Source of the DNA: an uncultured Paraglaciecola sp. | GTDB taxonomy: Bacteria; Pseudomonadota; Gammaproteobacteria; Enterobacterales; Alteromonadaceae | Length of the DNA stretch: 6,685 bases | NCBI GenBank assembly: GCA_905479025.1 | Contig: CAJQKX010000647.1 | Location: 1-6,685 of the forward strand | Direction of reading: 5' to 3' | Part shown: piece after piece, positions 1 through 6,462 of the stretch | Layout: each line of letters starts with the position of its first letter | How positions within the stretch are numbered: position 1 is the first letter of the stretch | The notes under the pieces: model-generated | Seen by the model: only the letters and a program-made list of their open reading frames with translations | Told to the model about the DNA's origin: nothing | The model's database searches: none | Position numbers and translations under genes: made by a program

Positions 1-100
1 CGTCCAATCCCTCAAATGGGTTGGCGCGTAATTGCTCGCCCATTTGTAGACCAATACCGTAACTTGCTTGTGTTTCTATGCTGGAAAATTTATCTGACAC
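1..100 (-). CDS. fklB: FKBP-type peptidyl-prolyl cis-trans isomerase, N-terminal fragment
   Basis: This is the first 33 codons of a gene that runs off the left edge. The translation starts MSDKFSSIETQASYGIG and continues LQMGEQL; this IE-QASYGIGLQ-G-QL block is the signature N-terminus of the FklB/FkpA/Mip group of FKBP prolyl isomerases, where it begins the helical dimerisation domain ahead of the C-terminal FKBP domain. The catalytic domain lies outside the window. There is no signal peptide, so a cytoplasmic FklB-like enzyme is more likely than periplasmic FkpA. The start is taken as GTG at 98-100. AGGAG (plus-strand 106-110) lies 5 nt before it, the frame has no ATG, and it closes at a stop (146-148). 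A second, stronger SD-like GAAGGAGGC lies at 116-124, too far to set this start. The gene is divergent from ppc. Family call is confident from the block; the symbol is less so. Confidence 0.85.
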   Translation of the reverse strand, partial: MSDKFSSIETQASYGIGLQMGEQLRANPFEGLD

Positions 101-172
101 TTTGGCTCCTAACTTGCCTCCTTCTTTTATATTTAAAAAAAGGTTCTAGGCACTATTGCTTTAAAAGTGCGC

Positions 173-178
173 ATTATA
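173..178 (-). promoter_or_regulatory. Candidate -10 box for fklB
   Basis: Read on the minus strand this is a perfect TATAAT followed by a GCGC-containing stretch. It sits about 73 nt upstream of the fklB GTG start, which would give a leader of roughly 65 nt. No good -35 hexamer is found at 16-18 nt; the best-looking one, TTGGCA, is only 11 nt away. The site could depend on an activator, or the match could be chance in AT-rich DNA. Confidence 0.4.
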
Positions 179-243
179 TAGATAAACGTTGCCAAAAAAC
201 ACATTTAGGAATGATTAATAGCTCTTATTACTTAGACAAATAG

Positions 244-272
244 TTTACATAAAAGTATCGTACATTTAGATT
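244..272 (+). promoter_or_regulatory. Candidate sigma-70 promoter for ppc
   Basis: TTTACA (244-249, five of six consensus bases) and TAGATT (267-272, four of six) are separated by 17 nt. Initiation would fall around 279, leaving a short leader that still contains the ppc ribosome binding site at 285-290. The spacing is ideal but the -10 box is weak. Another weak possibility is TTGCCA at 189-194. No operator was recognised. Confidence 0.35.
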
Positions 273-295
273 TTTACTAATTTTGGAGAGCGTAT

Positions 296-2917
296 ATGTC
301 ACAAGTTTTGGATTCCCAGTTAACAGGGACGGTACGTAATTTGGGAGCCGTATTAGGTGACACCATACGAGATCAGTTGGGCGAACAATGGTTACAGAGA
401 ATTGAAGCAGTCAGAAAAGATGGGCGAAAGGCACATCAAGGTGACGAAGATTGCGCAAAGCGCGTAAAGTTACTTTTTTCTGAATTAAAAAACGATGAAT
501 TACTCACTGTAGGTAGAGCGTTCTCACAATTTCTAAATTTGGCCAATATTGCCGAGCAGGAATTTAATAGCAATAACGATCAAGACGATCCTATCGATAC
601 ATTATTTAATCATTTGGATGAAGCGGGTATAAAAGCAGACACGTTTGAAAAGGCTTTAGAGCACCTTAATATTGAACTGGTCTTAACCGCTCACCCAACA
701 GAAGTGACACGTAGAACACTTATTCATAAACACAGCGAGCTTGCTAAATGCCTGAGCAAAGCACATGCCTCGGACATTAATGAATCAGATCGAGACAAAA
801 TTGAAACTCGTATTGCTGAAATCATCAGTCAAGCATGGCACACCGAAGAAATTCGTACTATACGCCCTACCCCGGTTGACGAAGCCCGTTGGGGATTTTC
901 TGTCATTGAAAACTCACTGTGGGAAGCCGTCCCTGAGTTTATTCGTGAATTAGATAAACGTTTCGTAGACAAATTTGGTTTGTCTATCCCTTTAGATGTC
1001 TCACCTGTGAAATTTGGTTCATGGATGGGCGGCGATAGAGACGGCAATCCTTTTGTTACCTCAAAGGTAACAGAACAAGTATTGCTATTAGCACGTAAAC
1101 GCGCAGCAAAATTATTTGCAAAAGATATTGATATTTTGCAAACCGAATTATCCATGAGCGATTGCGACGATACTCTTAGACAGCAAGTAGGCGATGTACT
1201 AGAGCCCTATCGTGCTGTTCTAAGACCTCTTTTAGATAAATTAGTTAAAACCCAAAAAGGTATCGTCGAAAAGCTCAAAGGTGTACCTGTAGATATGACC
1301 GATTGGGTAGACGATAAAGAACAATTACTTGATCCTTTGATGACGTGTTACCACTCATTACAATCATGCGGCATGTCTGTTATCGCCAAAGGACATCTTC
1401 AAAACACGATCCGCAGAGTCCACTGCTTTGGTGTGCACTTACTTAAATTAGATGTACGTCAAGACTCAGAACGACATGCAGATGTATTTTCTGAACTGAC
1501 CCGTTACTTAGGATTAGGTGATTATGGGCATTGGAGTGAAGATGACAAACAAGCTTTTTTACTTAAAGAGTTAGGCTCAAAACGTCCATTGTTTCCGCCA
1601 GCATGGCAGCCCAGTCAAGATGTACAGGAAGTTTTAGACACCTGTAAAGTAATTGCTCAAAACGGCAAAGACGGATTTGGTATCTATATCATCTCCATGG
1701 CTAGCCTCCCTTCAGACGTATTAAGTGTGAATTTATTACTTAAAGAACTGGGCGTCACTTGGCCGATGCCAGTGGCACCTCTGTTTGAGACATTAGACGA
1801 TTTAAACGCAGCGGCAAGTGTGACTGAAAAACTGTTTTCTATTGATTGGTATCGCGGTTATATCCAAGGCCATCAACATGTGATGATTGGATATTCAGAC
1901 TCAGCGAAGGACGCAGGTGCCATGGCCGCTGGTTGGGCGCAGTATGAATCTCAAGAAGCCTTAGTCGCCTTGGCCAAAGAAAACGATATTGGACTCACTT
2001 TATTTCACGGACGTGGTGGCACCATTGGCCGCGGCGGTTTACCCGCTCACGCAGCGATACTGTCACAACCACCGGGTTCGTTAACCGGTGGTTTCAGAGT
2101 CACCGAACAAGGCGAAACCATCCGTTATAAATTTGGTATGCCTATTTTAGCGCAGCGCAGCTTAGCGATGTACGCCAGTGCAATACTTGAAGCATTAATT
2201 TTACCCCCACCGGCACCCAAACAAGCATGGCGCGAAGCAATGATAAAAATGGCGGCAGACGGACGAGACAACTATCGCCAAATCGTCAGACATGATGAAA
2301 ACTTTGTACCTTACTTCCGCGTAGCCACGCCAGAACAAGAACTCGGTAAACTACCATTAGGCAGTCGCCCCGCTAAACGCAAACCCACAGGGGGCATTGA
2401 AAGTTTACGTGCTATTCCATGGATTTTTGCATGGGCACAAACTCGCATGGTGTTACCTTCTTGGTTAGGTGTAATGAAGGCAGTACAAAGCTCGTTGGAC
2501 GCAGGCAAAGAAGACACCATTCAAGACATGTTAGCTAATTGGCCATTTTTCTATTCACGCTTATCTATGTTAGACATGGTTTTCGCCAAGGCCGACCCAA
2601 AAATAAGCCAAGAATATGACCAAAGCTTAGTACCTGAACAGCTTAGGCACTTCGGTGATGCATTGCGCACGGAACTACAACAAAGCATAGATTTGTTGCT
2701 CACATTACTTAACCAAAAAACAGTAATGGAAAGCGATCCAAAAGGCACAACATCAATGAATATAAGGGCAAGTTACCTTCAACCACTGCACTACCTGCAA
2801 ATCGAATTGCTTAAAAGAATAAGGCAGCTAGATGATAATGAGCACGATGCAACACTAGAACGCGCCATGATGGTCACTATTGCAGGGATAGCTGTCGGAA
2901 TGAGGAATACAGGCTAG
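296..2917 (+). CDS. ppc: Phosphoenolpyruvate carboxylase
   Basis: Converts PEP and bicarbonate to oxaloacetate and phosphate, the anaplerotic reaction that refills the TCA cycle; cytosolic, a homotetramer in the family. The 873-residue protein is full length (the E. coli enzyme is 883). Visible motifs in order are TAHPTEVTRR at 131-140 (catalytic His133, equivalent to E. coli His138), GSWMGGDRDGNP at 241-252, IGYSDSAKDAG at 531-541, and the glycine-rich FHGRGGTIGRGG at 570-581, whose Arg573 and Arg579 match E. coli Arg581 and Arg587. It ends in the conserved GMRNTG. The aspartate-inhibition residues recalled for E. coli (Arg587, Lys773, Arg832, Asn881) correspond to Arg579, Lys765, Arg824 and Asn871, so feedback inhibition by aspartate is expected. 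The ATG is preceded by GGAGAG at 285-290, 5 nt away. The gene appears monocistronic, divergent from fklB; no clear terminator follows it. Confidence 0.98.
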   Translation: MSQVLDSQLTGTVRNLGAVLGDTIRDQLGEQWLQRIEAVRKDGRKAHQGDEDCAKRVKLLFSELKNDELLTVGRAFSQFLNLANIAEQEFNSNNDQDDPIDTLFNHLDEAGIKADTFEKALEHLNIELVLTAHPTEVTRRTLIHKHSELAKCLSKAHASDINESDRDKIETRIAEIISQAWHTEEIRTIRPTPVDEARWGFSVIENSLWEAVPEFIRELDKRFVDKFGLSIPLDVSPVKFGSWMGGDRDGNPFVTSKVTEQVLLLARKRAAKLFAKDIDILQTELSMSDCDDTLRQQVGDVLEPYRAVLRPLLDKLVKTQKGIVEKLKGVPVDMTDWVDDKEQLLDPLMTCYHSLQSCGMSVIAKGHLQNTIRRVHCFGVHLLKLDVRQDSERHADVFSELTRYLGLGDYGHWSEDDKQAFLLKELGSKRPLFPPAWQPSQDVQEVLDTCKVIAQNGKDGFGIYIISMASLPSDVLSVNLLLKELGVTWPMPVAPLFETLDDLNAAASVTEKLFSIDWYRGYIQGHQHVMIGYSDSAKDAGAMAAGWAQYESQEALVALAKENDIGLTLFHGRGGTIGRGGLPAHAAILSQPPGSLTGGFRVTEQGETIRYKFGMPILAQRSLAMYASAILEALILPPPAPKQAWREAMIKMAADGRDNYRQIVRHDENFVPYFRVATPEQELGKLPLGSRPAKRKPTGGIESLRAIPWIFAWAQTRMVLPSWLGVMKAVQSSLDAGKEDTIQDMLANWPFFYSRLSMLDMVFAKADPKISQEYDQSLVPEQLRHFGDALRTELQQSIDLLLTLLNQKTVMESDPKGTTSMNIRASYLQPLHYLQIELLKRIRQLDDNEHDATLERAMMVTIAGIAVGMRNTG

Positions 2918-3295
2918 ATATACTCGGCTATTCTAATACCCGCCAAGGAAGGCAATATTGTGTACGGAACATGGTTTCAGTCTGCTTAACAGTCCAGCTC
3001 GAATATTGAGCATTGGTGTTGGATATACTGGTTGAACATATCGATTTCTCAAATAAATGCAGAGACACGTTTTTTCTGTTTCAACACCTTATGGTTACCT
3101 GAATATACACACAATATCGATAAGCCTCTGTCTTGGATAATGATGTTCGCTGAATTTTTATTCCAGTAACATGCTCTTTATTTCACCACAAGACATTGAA
3201 AAATAACTATTATTTGTACATGGTTGGCAGATATAATCTTTATTCTTAATTAATAATATTACCTAAGCAGGCTAGCCAAATGCCCAAGTTACTCA
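2918..3295 (+). other. Intergenic region between ppc and the GH16 gene, no gene seen
   Basis: These 378 bp are AT-rich and have stops in all frames, with no tRNA-like or recognisable coding segment. There is no strong GC-rich hairpin with a T-run after ppc; the only nearby inverted repeat is a 4-bp GCTC/GAGC pair around 2997-3011, too weak to call a terminator. The right half should carry the control region of the GH16 gene; the only motif seen there is a TATAAT at 3232-3237. Confidence 0.6.
3232..3237 (+). promoter_or_regulatory. Candidate -10 box for the GH16 gene
   Basis: A perfect TATAAT lies about 60 nt upstream of the GH16 start, predicting a leader of about 50 nt. The hexamers at 16-18 nt upstream are poor -35 matches (for example TTATTT at 3210-3215), as might be expected if an activator is needed. 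The surrounding DNA is very AT-rich, so a chance match is possible. Confidence 0.3.
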
Positions 3296-4252
3296 ATGAG
3301 GTCAAATGTGACATCTGTTAGACAAAGAATAAACCTAGTTATCGTTATGATGATACTAAGCAGTGGTGTCGGTGATGCTCTAGCTCAAGATCTCAAAAGT
3401 ATGCATAATTTACCTACAGCCTATGCAGGTTATACTGGTAATTACAGCGATTTCACTCTGGTTTTAGATGAACGTTTTAACGTCTTCGATACACAGATGT
3501 GGGAAATAGGCGACGGGGCTGTAGGCGGTGAAGCAGCCTGTCGTTTTCAACCACAAGGAGTAAAAGTTGACAATGGACTGCTCAATTTAATTATTCGAAA
3601 AGAGCCAATAGCACCAGGATGGTCTAATGATCATCAGATGCAAAAATCAGCCTATGAGTTTTCTTGTGGGGAGCTAAGGACGACTGAAAGCAAAAAAATA
3701 AGATATGGCCGCTATGAAACCCGCATGAAAGCCCCTGCTAGGACTGTCGCATCCGGTTATATATCGTCTCTGTTCACCTATACCAATGAAGGTGAGCCCC
3801 GTGAATGGGAAGAAATCGATGTGGAGTTGGAGGGAGGGAGACCTGACAAATTTCAAGCCAATTTAATATATGGAAGGAATACGTGGCAATGGTGGGCGAC
3901 ACGAAAATGGGGCGCGTGGGAGGATAAAATTAATATTGCCCCCGTTGATGAGTGGCGAGTTTATGCAATCGAATGGATACCCACAGAAATCAACTGGTAT
4001 GTCGATGGTGTATTAACAAAATCCCTTAAACAGGAAGCGTTGAATTGTGAACCTAACTGCGTCCCCCCTCAGATTCACCCCACCCCTATCCCTAATAATC
4101 TCAGTCAATTAATGATTAATTTTTGGATACCGAAGGATGAAATTCAAAATGATTTTGGTGGTAACAAAAAACGCAATGTTTACCCTATGTATACGCAATA
4201 CGACTGGATCCGATTTTATGAGTTGGATGCAGAACCTCTTGCACAATGGTAA
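3296..4252 (+). CDS. Secreted glycoside hydrolase family 16 protein (lichenase-like motif)
   Basis: Probable extracellular or periplasmic endo-beta-glycanase. Residues 1-30 form a Sec signal peptide: basic start (Arg2, Arg9, Arg11), a hydrophobic run at about 13-26, and an ALA cleavage site before Gln31. No lipobox, so not a lipoprotein. The rest is one GH16 jelly-roll domain with no added binding module. The catalytic motif EIDVE is at 173-177 (Glu173 nucleophile, Asp175, Glu177 acid/base) within WEEIDVELEG. The ExDxE spacing, without the extra residue of the laminarinase/agarase/carrageenase form, is that of lichenases and xyloglucan transglycosylases. Other family landmarks are RYGRYETRMKAP at 136-147 and WYVDG at 234-238. 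Odd features are a tryptophan-rich stretch at 197-208 and a CxxxC pair (251, 255) in a proline-rich insert. The substrate cannot be assigned. ATG 3296 has no clear SD; in-frame GTG at 3308 has GAGG (3298-3301) 6 nt upstream and may be the true start, leaving the signal peptide intact. Confidence 0.88.
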   Translation: MRSNVTSVRQRINLVIVMMILSSGVGDALAQDLKSMHNLPTAYAGYTGNYSDFTLVLDERFNVFDTQMWEIGDGAVGGEAACRFQPQGVKVDNGLLNLIIRKEPIAPGWSNDHQMQKSAYEFSCGELRTTESKKIRYGRYETRMKAPARTVASGYISSLFTYTNEGEPREWEEIDVELEGGRPDKFQANLIYGRNTWQWWATRKWGAWEDKINIAPVDEWRVYAIEWIPTEINWYVDGVLTKSLKQEALNCEPNCVPPQIHPTPIPNNLSQLMINFWIPKDEIQNDFGGNKKRNVYPMYTQYDWIRFYELDAEPLAQW

Positions 4253-4327
4253 AAATCTAACTGAATATTAATACAATAATCTACATCTTAAGAACGCTTG
4301 GTAATTAAGATACGACAAAGTCACTAG

Positions 4328-4516
4328 GTGTTAACACTCTCAAGTCTGGTATTAAATCTCCGACTTACGGTTTGAGCTGATGGAGACCGCTCTATCCTGT
4401 CAGTCGGCTTAGAGCGAATTGCAGACGGTGGCGCAATTAGCTTTTCAATCGGTTAAATACCTCTTATACGCTGGAAGCAGGTATCTAACGGCGAAAATCG
4501 AGCACCGCCTCAGATA
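4328..4516. repeat. Cluster of adjacent inverted repeats (possible structured RNA or element remnant)
   Basis: Perfect short inverted repeats follow each other almost without gaps. They are the palindrome GTGTTAACAC (4328-4337); CTCAA (4339-4343) with TTGAG (4372-4376); CGCTCTA (4388-4394) with TAGAGCG (4410-4416); AATTGC (4417-4422) with GCAATT (4433-4438); ATACCT (4457-4462) with AGGTAT (4479-4484); and GGCG (4490-4493) with CGCC (4506-4509), the last enclosed by TATCT (4482-4486) and AGATA (4512-4516). The segment seems richer in GC than its surroundings. No tRNA, attC or group II intron domain V fold could be made to fit. Individual arms are short enough to arise by chance; the density is what stands out. 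Confidence 0.4.
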
Positions 4517-4558
4517 AGTCTGCTTGAATAAAAGAAGTTCATCATCATAAACAAAAGC

Positions 4559-4667
4559 AATATACAAAACTGGTTTGCACAACAGTGGGAGAGGCTTGTT
4601 TTGAATTCTGAATTACGTGAAAACAGTTGATTAATAGACGATAAATAACCGACTTCCACTCCTTCAA
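4559..4667. repeat. Direct repeat, copy A
   Basis: This segment aligns with 5336-5440 in the same orientation at roughly 80% identity by eye over about 100 bp. Shared blocks include CTGGTTTGCACAACAG, AATTCTGAATTA and GATTAATAGACGATAA, with one single-base length difference in the middle. Read on the minus strand, both copies encode the peptide YLSSIN followed by QLF or RLF. Upstream of it, copy A has ILEGVEVG where copy B has FFEGKDV plus about 15 further residues, so copy A may be a deleted version of the same decayed gene. The two copies flank the thioesterase gene. Confidence 0.75.
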
Positions 4668-4843
4668 GAATATAAAAAAGACGTAAATATGGAAAAGATG
4701 AGGCATCATATATTTTCATCTAATGAAAAATGACGTCTTATCTTACCTATAAACATTCTACAGAGTTCCAACACTGGTCTTTTTTTAATCAGATTTTAAG
4801 TCTCGGTCGGTCAAAAAAAGTTCTATTTTTCTCCCACGATTGC

Positions 4844-5224
4844 TTAAGGATCTAGTTCCTCAATACGAGTTACGCCATGCGGGTTTGGTTTGCCGTCAGC
4901 ACCGAGGCTGACAAAAACCATACTATCAATAGAGATAATAGTGGCCTTATTGAGCTTGTTTCGTACTTTGGCACATAAGGTAATTGAGCTGCGTCCTAAG
5001 GACACTAATTCAACACCCATTTCAATAACATCGCCCTGTTTAGCAGAGCTTACAAAATTAATTTCAGACATGAATTTCGTAACGAGGTGTTTATCTTTCC
5101 CCAGCTGGCACATGGCAAAAATGGCGGCTTCTTCGTCGATCCAGCTAAGCAGTTTGCCGCCGAATAAGCTGCCGTTTGGGTTTAAGTCCTCAGGTTTGAT
5201 CCATTTACGGGAGTAGAATTGCAT
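4844..5224 (-). CDS. Hotdog-fold acyl-CoA thioesterase
   Basis: A complete 126-residue cytosolic single-domain protein of the YciA/BFIT-like acyl-CoA thioesterase group, expected to hydrolyse acyl-CoA to free fatty acid and CoA. The N-terminal block NPNGSLFGGKLLSWIDE at 15-31 is the family signature: Asn17-Gly18 and FGG (21-23) begin the hotdog helix, and Asp30 is the likely catalytic acidic residue. Further family-typical segments are KFMSEINFVSSAKQGD at 50-65, GRSSITL at 77-83 and a C-terminal PHG at 115-117. It lacks a signal peptide and membrane segments. Chain-length preference cannot be read from the sequence. The ATG at 5222-5224 gives the expected N-terminus (MQFYSRKW), though the Shine-Dalgarno is weak. 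The gene stands alone, convergent with the GH16 gene, with its own good promoter candidate at 5308-5337 and the two direct repeat copies on either side. Confidence 0.9.
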   Translation of the reverse strand: MQFYSRKWIKPEDLNPNGSLFGGKLLSWIDEEAAIFAMCQLGKDKHLVTKFMSEINFVSSAKQGDVIEMGVELVSLGRSSITLCAKVRNKLNKATIISIDSMVFVSLGADGKPNPHGVTRIEELDP

Positions 5225-5307
5225 AGTGTTTTCTGTCGGCCTGTGATTTAGAAAATGTGGATTTATGAATATTAGGTTTACGAAATGCGAAAAGTTAGCA
5301 GTTCTAA

Positions 5308-5337
5308 ATTATATCATGCAAGCAGGTTAGCGAGCAA
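5308..5337 (-). promoter_or_regulatory. Extended -10 promoter for the thioesterase gene
   Basis: On the minus strand a perfect TATAAT (5308-5313) carries the extended element TG one base upstream, giving TGATATAAT. TTGCTC (5332-5337) is an acceptable -35 box 18 nt upstream. Predicted initiation near 5301 would give a leader of about 75 nt to the ATG at 5224. The -35 box overlaps the first bases of direct repeat copy B. Confidence 0.55.
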
Positions 5338-5756
5338 TATTCAAAGCTGGTTTGCACAACAGCGCAAGCGCTTGTTTTAAATTCTGAATTATGATGAACA
5401 GTCGATTAATAGACGATAAGTAACGGACATCATCATTCAAATGTTGCGCAGTCCCTTCACCAAGCAGTGCATAAACATCTTTACCTTCAAAGAAGGTCAG
5501 TGACAAATAAATAGAATTTTGAGTAAAGCCAATTCTATTAGTGTTCATGGCTTTAATGCTCTGGCCATAGGTGACTACTGTATCGTGCGTTCTAGAATTG
5601 GCATTGTGGCGTATATTCTCTCTAATAGCTTGGGCTTATCGACCAGCTCGGCAACTATCCCTAAACACACAAAATTACAACCTGAACAACGTCAATTATT
5701 TCTTTTTGTTCGATGATTTTAGCTTGTAGCAAAGGGAAAGCCTTGGTTATGAGAAA
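5327..5756 (-). pseudogene. Probable decayed gene of unknown function
   Basis: The minus strand carries three overlapping protein-like open stretches that would join by frameshifts. They run 5756-5664 (includes ITKAFPLLQAKIIEQKE), about 5670-5578 (includes GIVAELVDKPKLLERIYATM) and 5635-5330 (102 open codons, includes HDTVVTYGQSIKAMN, FFEGKDVYALLGEG and RYLSSINRLF). The first ATG in the last stretch is at 5546-5548, giving at most a 73-residue product with no convincing start. The peptides read like genuine protein, and 5670-5578 switches to the 5635 frame around DK-P/A, which suggests an old frameshift. I do not recognise the family. The 3' end coincides with direct repeat copy B. The evidence is compositional only, so chance open frames in AT-rich DNA remain possible. 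Confidence 0.33.
5336..5440. repeat. Direct repeat, copy B
   Basis: This is the second copy of the sequence at 4559-4667, in the same orientation and starting about 777 bp further on. It contains a perfect 10-bp palindrome CAAGCGCTTG (5365-5374) that is degenerate in copy A. On the minus strand it encodes the end of the 5330-5635 open frame. Its left end overlaps the -35 box of the thioesterase promoter. Confidence 0.75.
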
Positions 5757-6415
5757 CTATTAGCAGCCATTTTTCACAATGAAATTGCAAAATCTGTAAG
5801 CTATCGGCTTATATACTGTGATCTATCGACCCTTAAAGTTCGATTAGGTGTTTCTGTGATTAATAAATGATTTGCTAGGGATTGGAGCTGAATGTCGGTA
5901 ATACGCATCAACTTCTCTGTTTAGACCCATTAAAGCATCCTTTTTCTTATATACCCACAGCCTAATGGTCCGTCCAAATCTGCGTGGTCGTAGCCGATGA
6001 ACAGACCTCAGTAGCATCAGAACATCTTCAGCAACGAACCGCTACATTCAACTAGTGATGGCATTACCAAAATAACATTTGTGTAATGTTCCTTTTTGAG
6101 CAAGTTTATTATTTACAATAGTAAACCGTGTCGTTCCAATTTTTGCTACTGATGCCGGTCAATGTATAAATGGCAAAGGACCGGTTGTGGCACATGGCTC
6201 TCTATCAGGTTTGGTTAGACACAAATCAATGGGGCCTGAGACGTTGAAACGGTAAACAGAAAGAACCACAGATAAATGTGGTTAAGAAGCTTTTGCAGTT
6301 ATCTATTTATTATACAATCGGCTGGTGCTTTCTGAGTGGGCAATTACTTATGGTGATTGGTATTAGTTTATGTCTACTGTTTTTAATGTTGAAGCCATAA
6401 TTTTCTACAGCTAAT
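5757..6415. other. Long intergenic stretch before tuf, possible gene debris, no intact gene
   Basis: About 660 bp without a supported gene. A minus-strand frame of 57 codons (5844-6017) is very basic and has no good ribosome binding site. A plus-strand open stretch at 6100-6255 contains VVPIFATDAG, which resembles the PIIVTDAG block around a catalytic aspartate of IS4-family transposases, but nothing on either side extends the match. Hairpin-forming repeats occur at 6074-6090 (AACATT/AATGTT), 6104-6126 (10-bp arms with one G-U pair) and 6264-6283 (AACCACA/TGTGGTT); none has a terminator-like T-run that fits a gene. No tRNA was seen. Confidence 0.5.
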
Positions 6416-6443
6416 AAAAAAGGCCACCTAAGTGACCTTTTTT
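6416..6443 (-). terminator. Intrinsic terminator of tuf
   Basis: On the minus strand this reads as a 12-bp stem, AAAAAAGGTCAC and GTGGCCTTTTTT, around a TTAG loop, beginning 19 nt after the tuf stop codon. The arms pair completely in the minus-strand transcript, with one U-G wobble, whereas the plus-strand transcript would have a C-A mismatch at that place. This supports function for tuf. The 3' arm ends in six U residues, as expected for Rho-independent termination. Confidence 0.9.
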
Positions 6444-6462
6444 GCATAAGTAAACGGGTTAC

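Larger units (their letters stand above)
4253..4843 (+). other. Convergent intergenic region with repeats and no intact gene
   Basis: This 591-bp gap separates the plus-strand GH16 gene from the minus-strand thioesterase gene. Just after the GH16 stop there is an AT-only inverted repeat (ATCTTAA 4285-4291 and TTAAGAT 4305-4311) with no T-run, so I do not call it a terminator. The stretch 4328-4516 is dense in inverted repeats, and 4559-4667 is the first copy of a direct repeat; both are listed separately. An 8-bp pair CTTTTTTT (4779-4786) and AAAAAAAG (4813-4820) brackets a 26-nt interval near the end of the thioesterase gene. A minus-strand open frame of 69 codons (4510-4719) spans the repeat copy and looks like debris rather than a gene. 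Confidence 0.55.

Noticed and set aside
16..243. Plus-strand open frame of 75 codons at the left edge
   Set aside because: Its first part is antisense to the clear fklB start, and the remainder crosses the fklB/ppc control region. It has no ribosome binding site or recognisable protein features apart from a hydrophobic run caused by AT-rich sequence.
829..1155. Minus-strand open frame of 108 codons
   Set aside because: It lies entirely inside ppc and encodes nothing recognisable; a shadow of a strongly supported gene.
4285..4311. Inverted repeat ATCTTAA/TTAAGAT as a GH16 terminator
   Set aside because: The stem is only AT-rich, the loop is 13 nt, and no T-run follows, so it does not meet the usual form of an intrinsic terminator.
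4420..4509. Possible tRNA or tRNA remnant (GGCGCAATTAGC resembles a tRNA start)
   Set aside because: No consistent acceptor, D, anticodon and T arms could be formed, and no TTCGA T-loop is present.
4779..4820. CTTTTTTT and AAAAAAAG pair near the thioesterase 3' end as a terminator
   Set aside because: The stem is almost entirely A-T with a 26-nt loop. Homopolymer runs of this size are common in such DNA, and no GC-rich stem is present.
4890..5216. Plus-strand open frame of 108 codons
   Set aside because: Antisense to the thioesterase gene, whose protein has clear hotdog motifs.
5519..5716. Plus-strand open frame of 65 codons
   Set aside because: It lies opposite the more protein-like minus-strand frames and has no good ribosome binding site or motif.
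5844..6017. Minus-strand frame of 57 codons encoding a very basic peptide
   Set aside because: The SD is weak, composition is unremarkable for chance in this DNA, and no family is recognised. Not reported as a gene.
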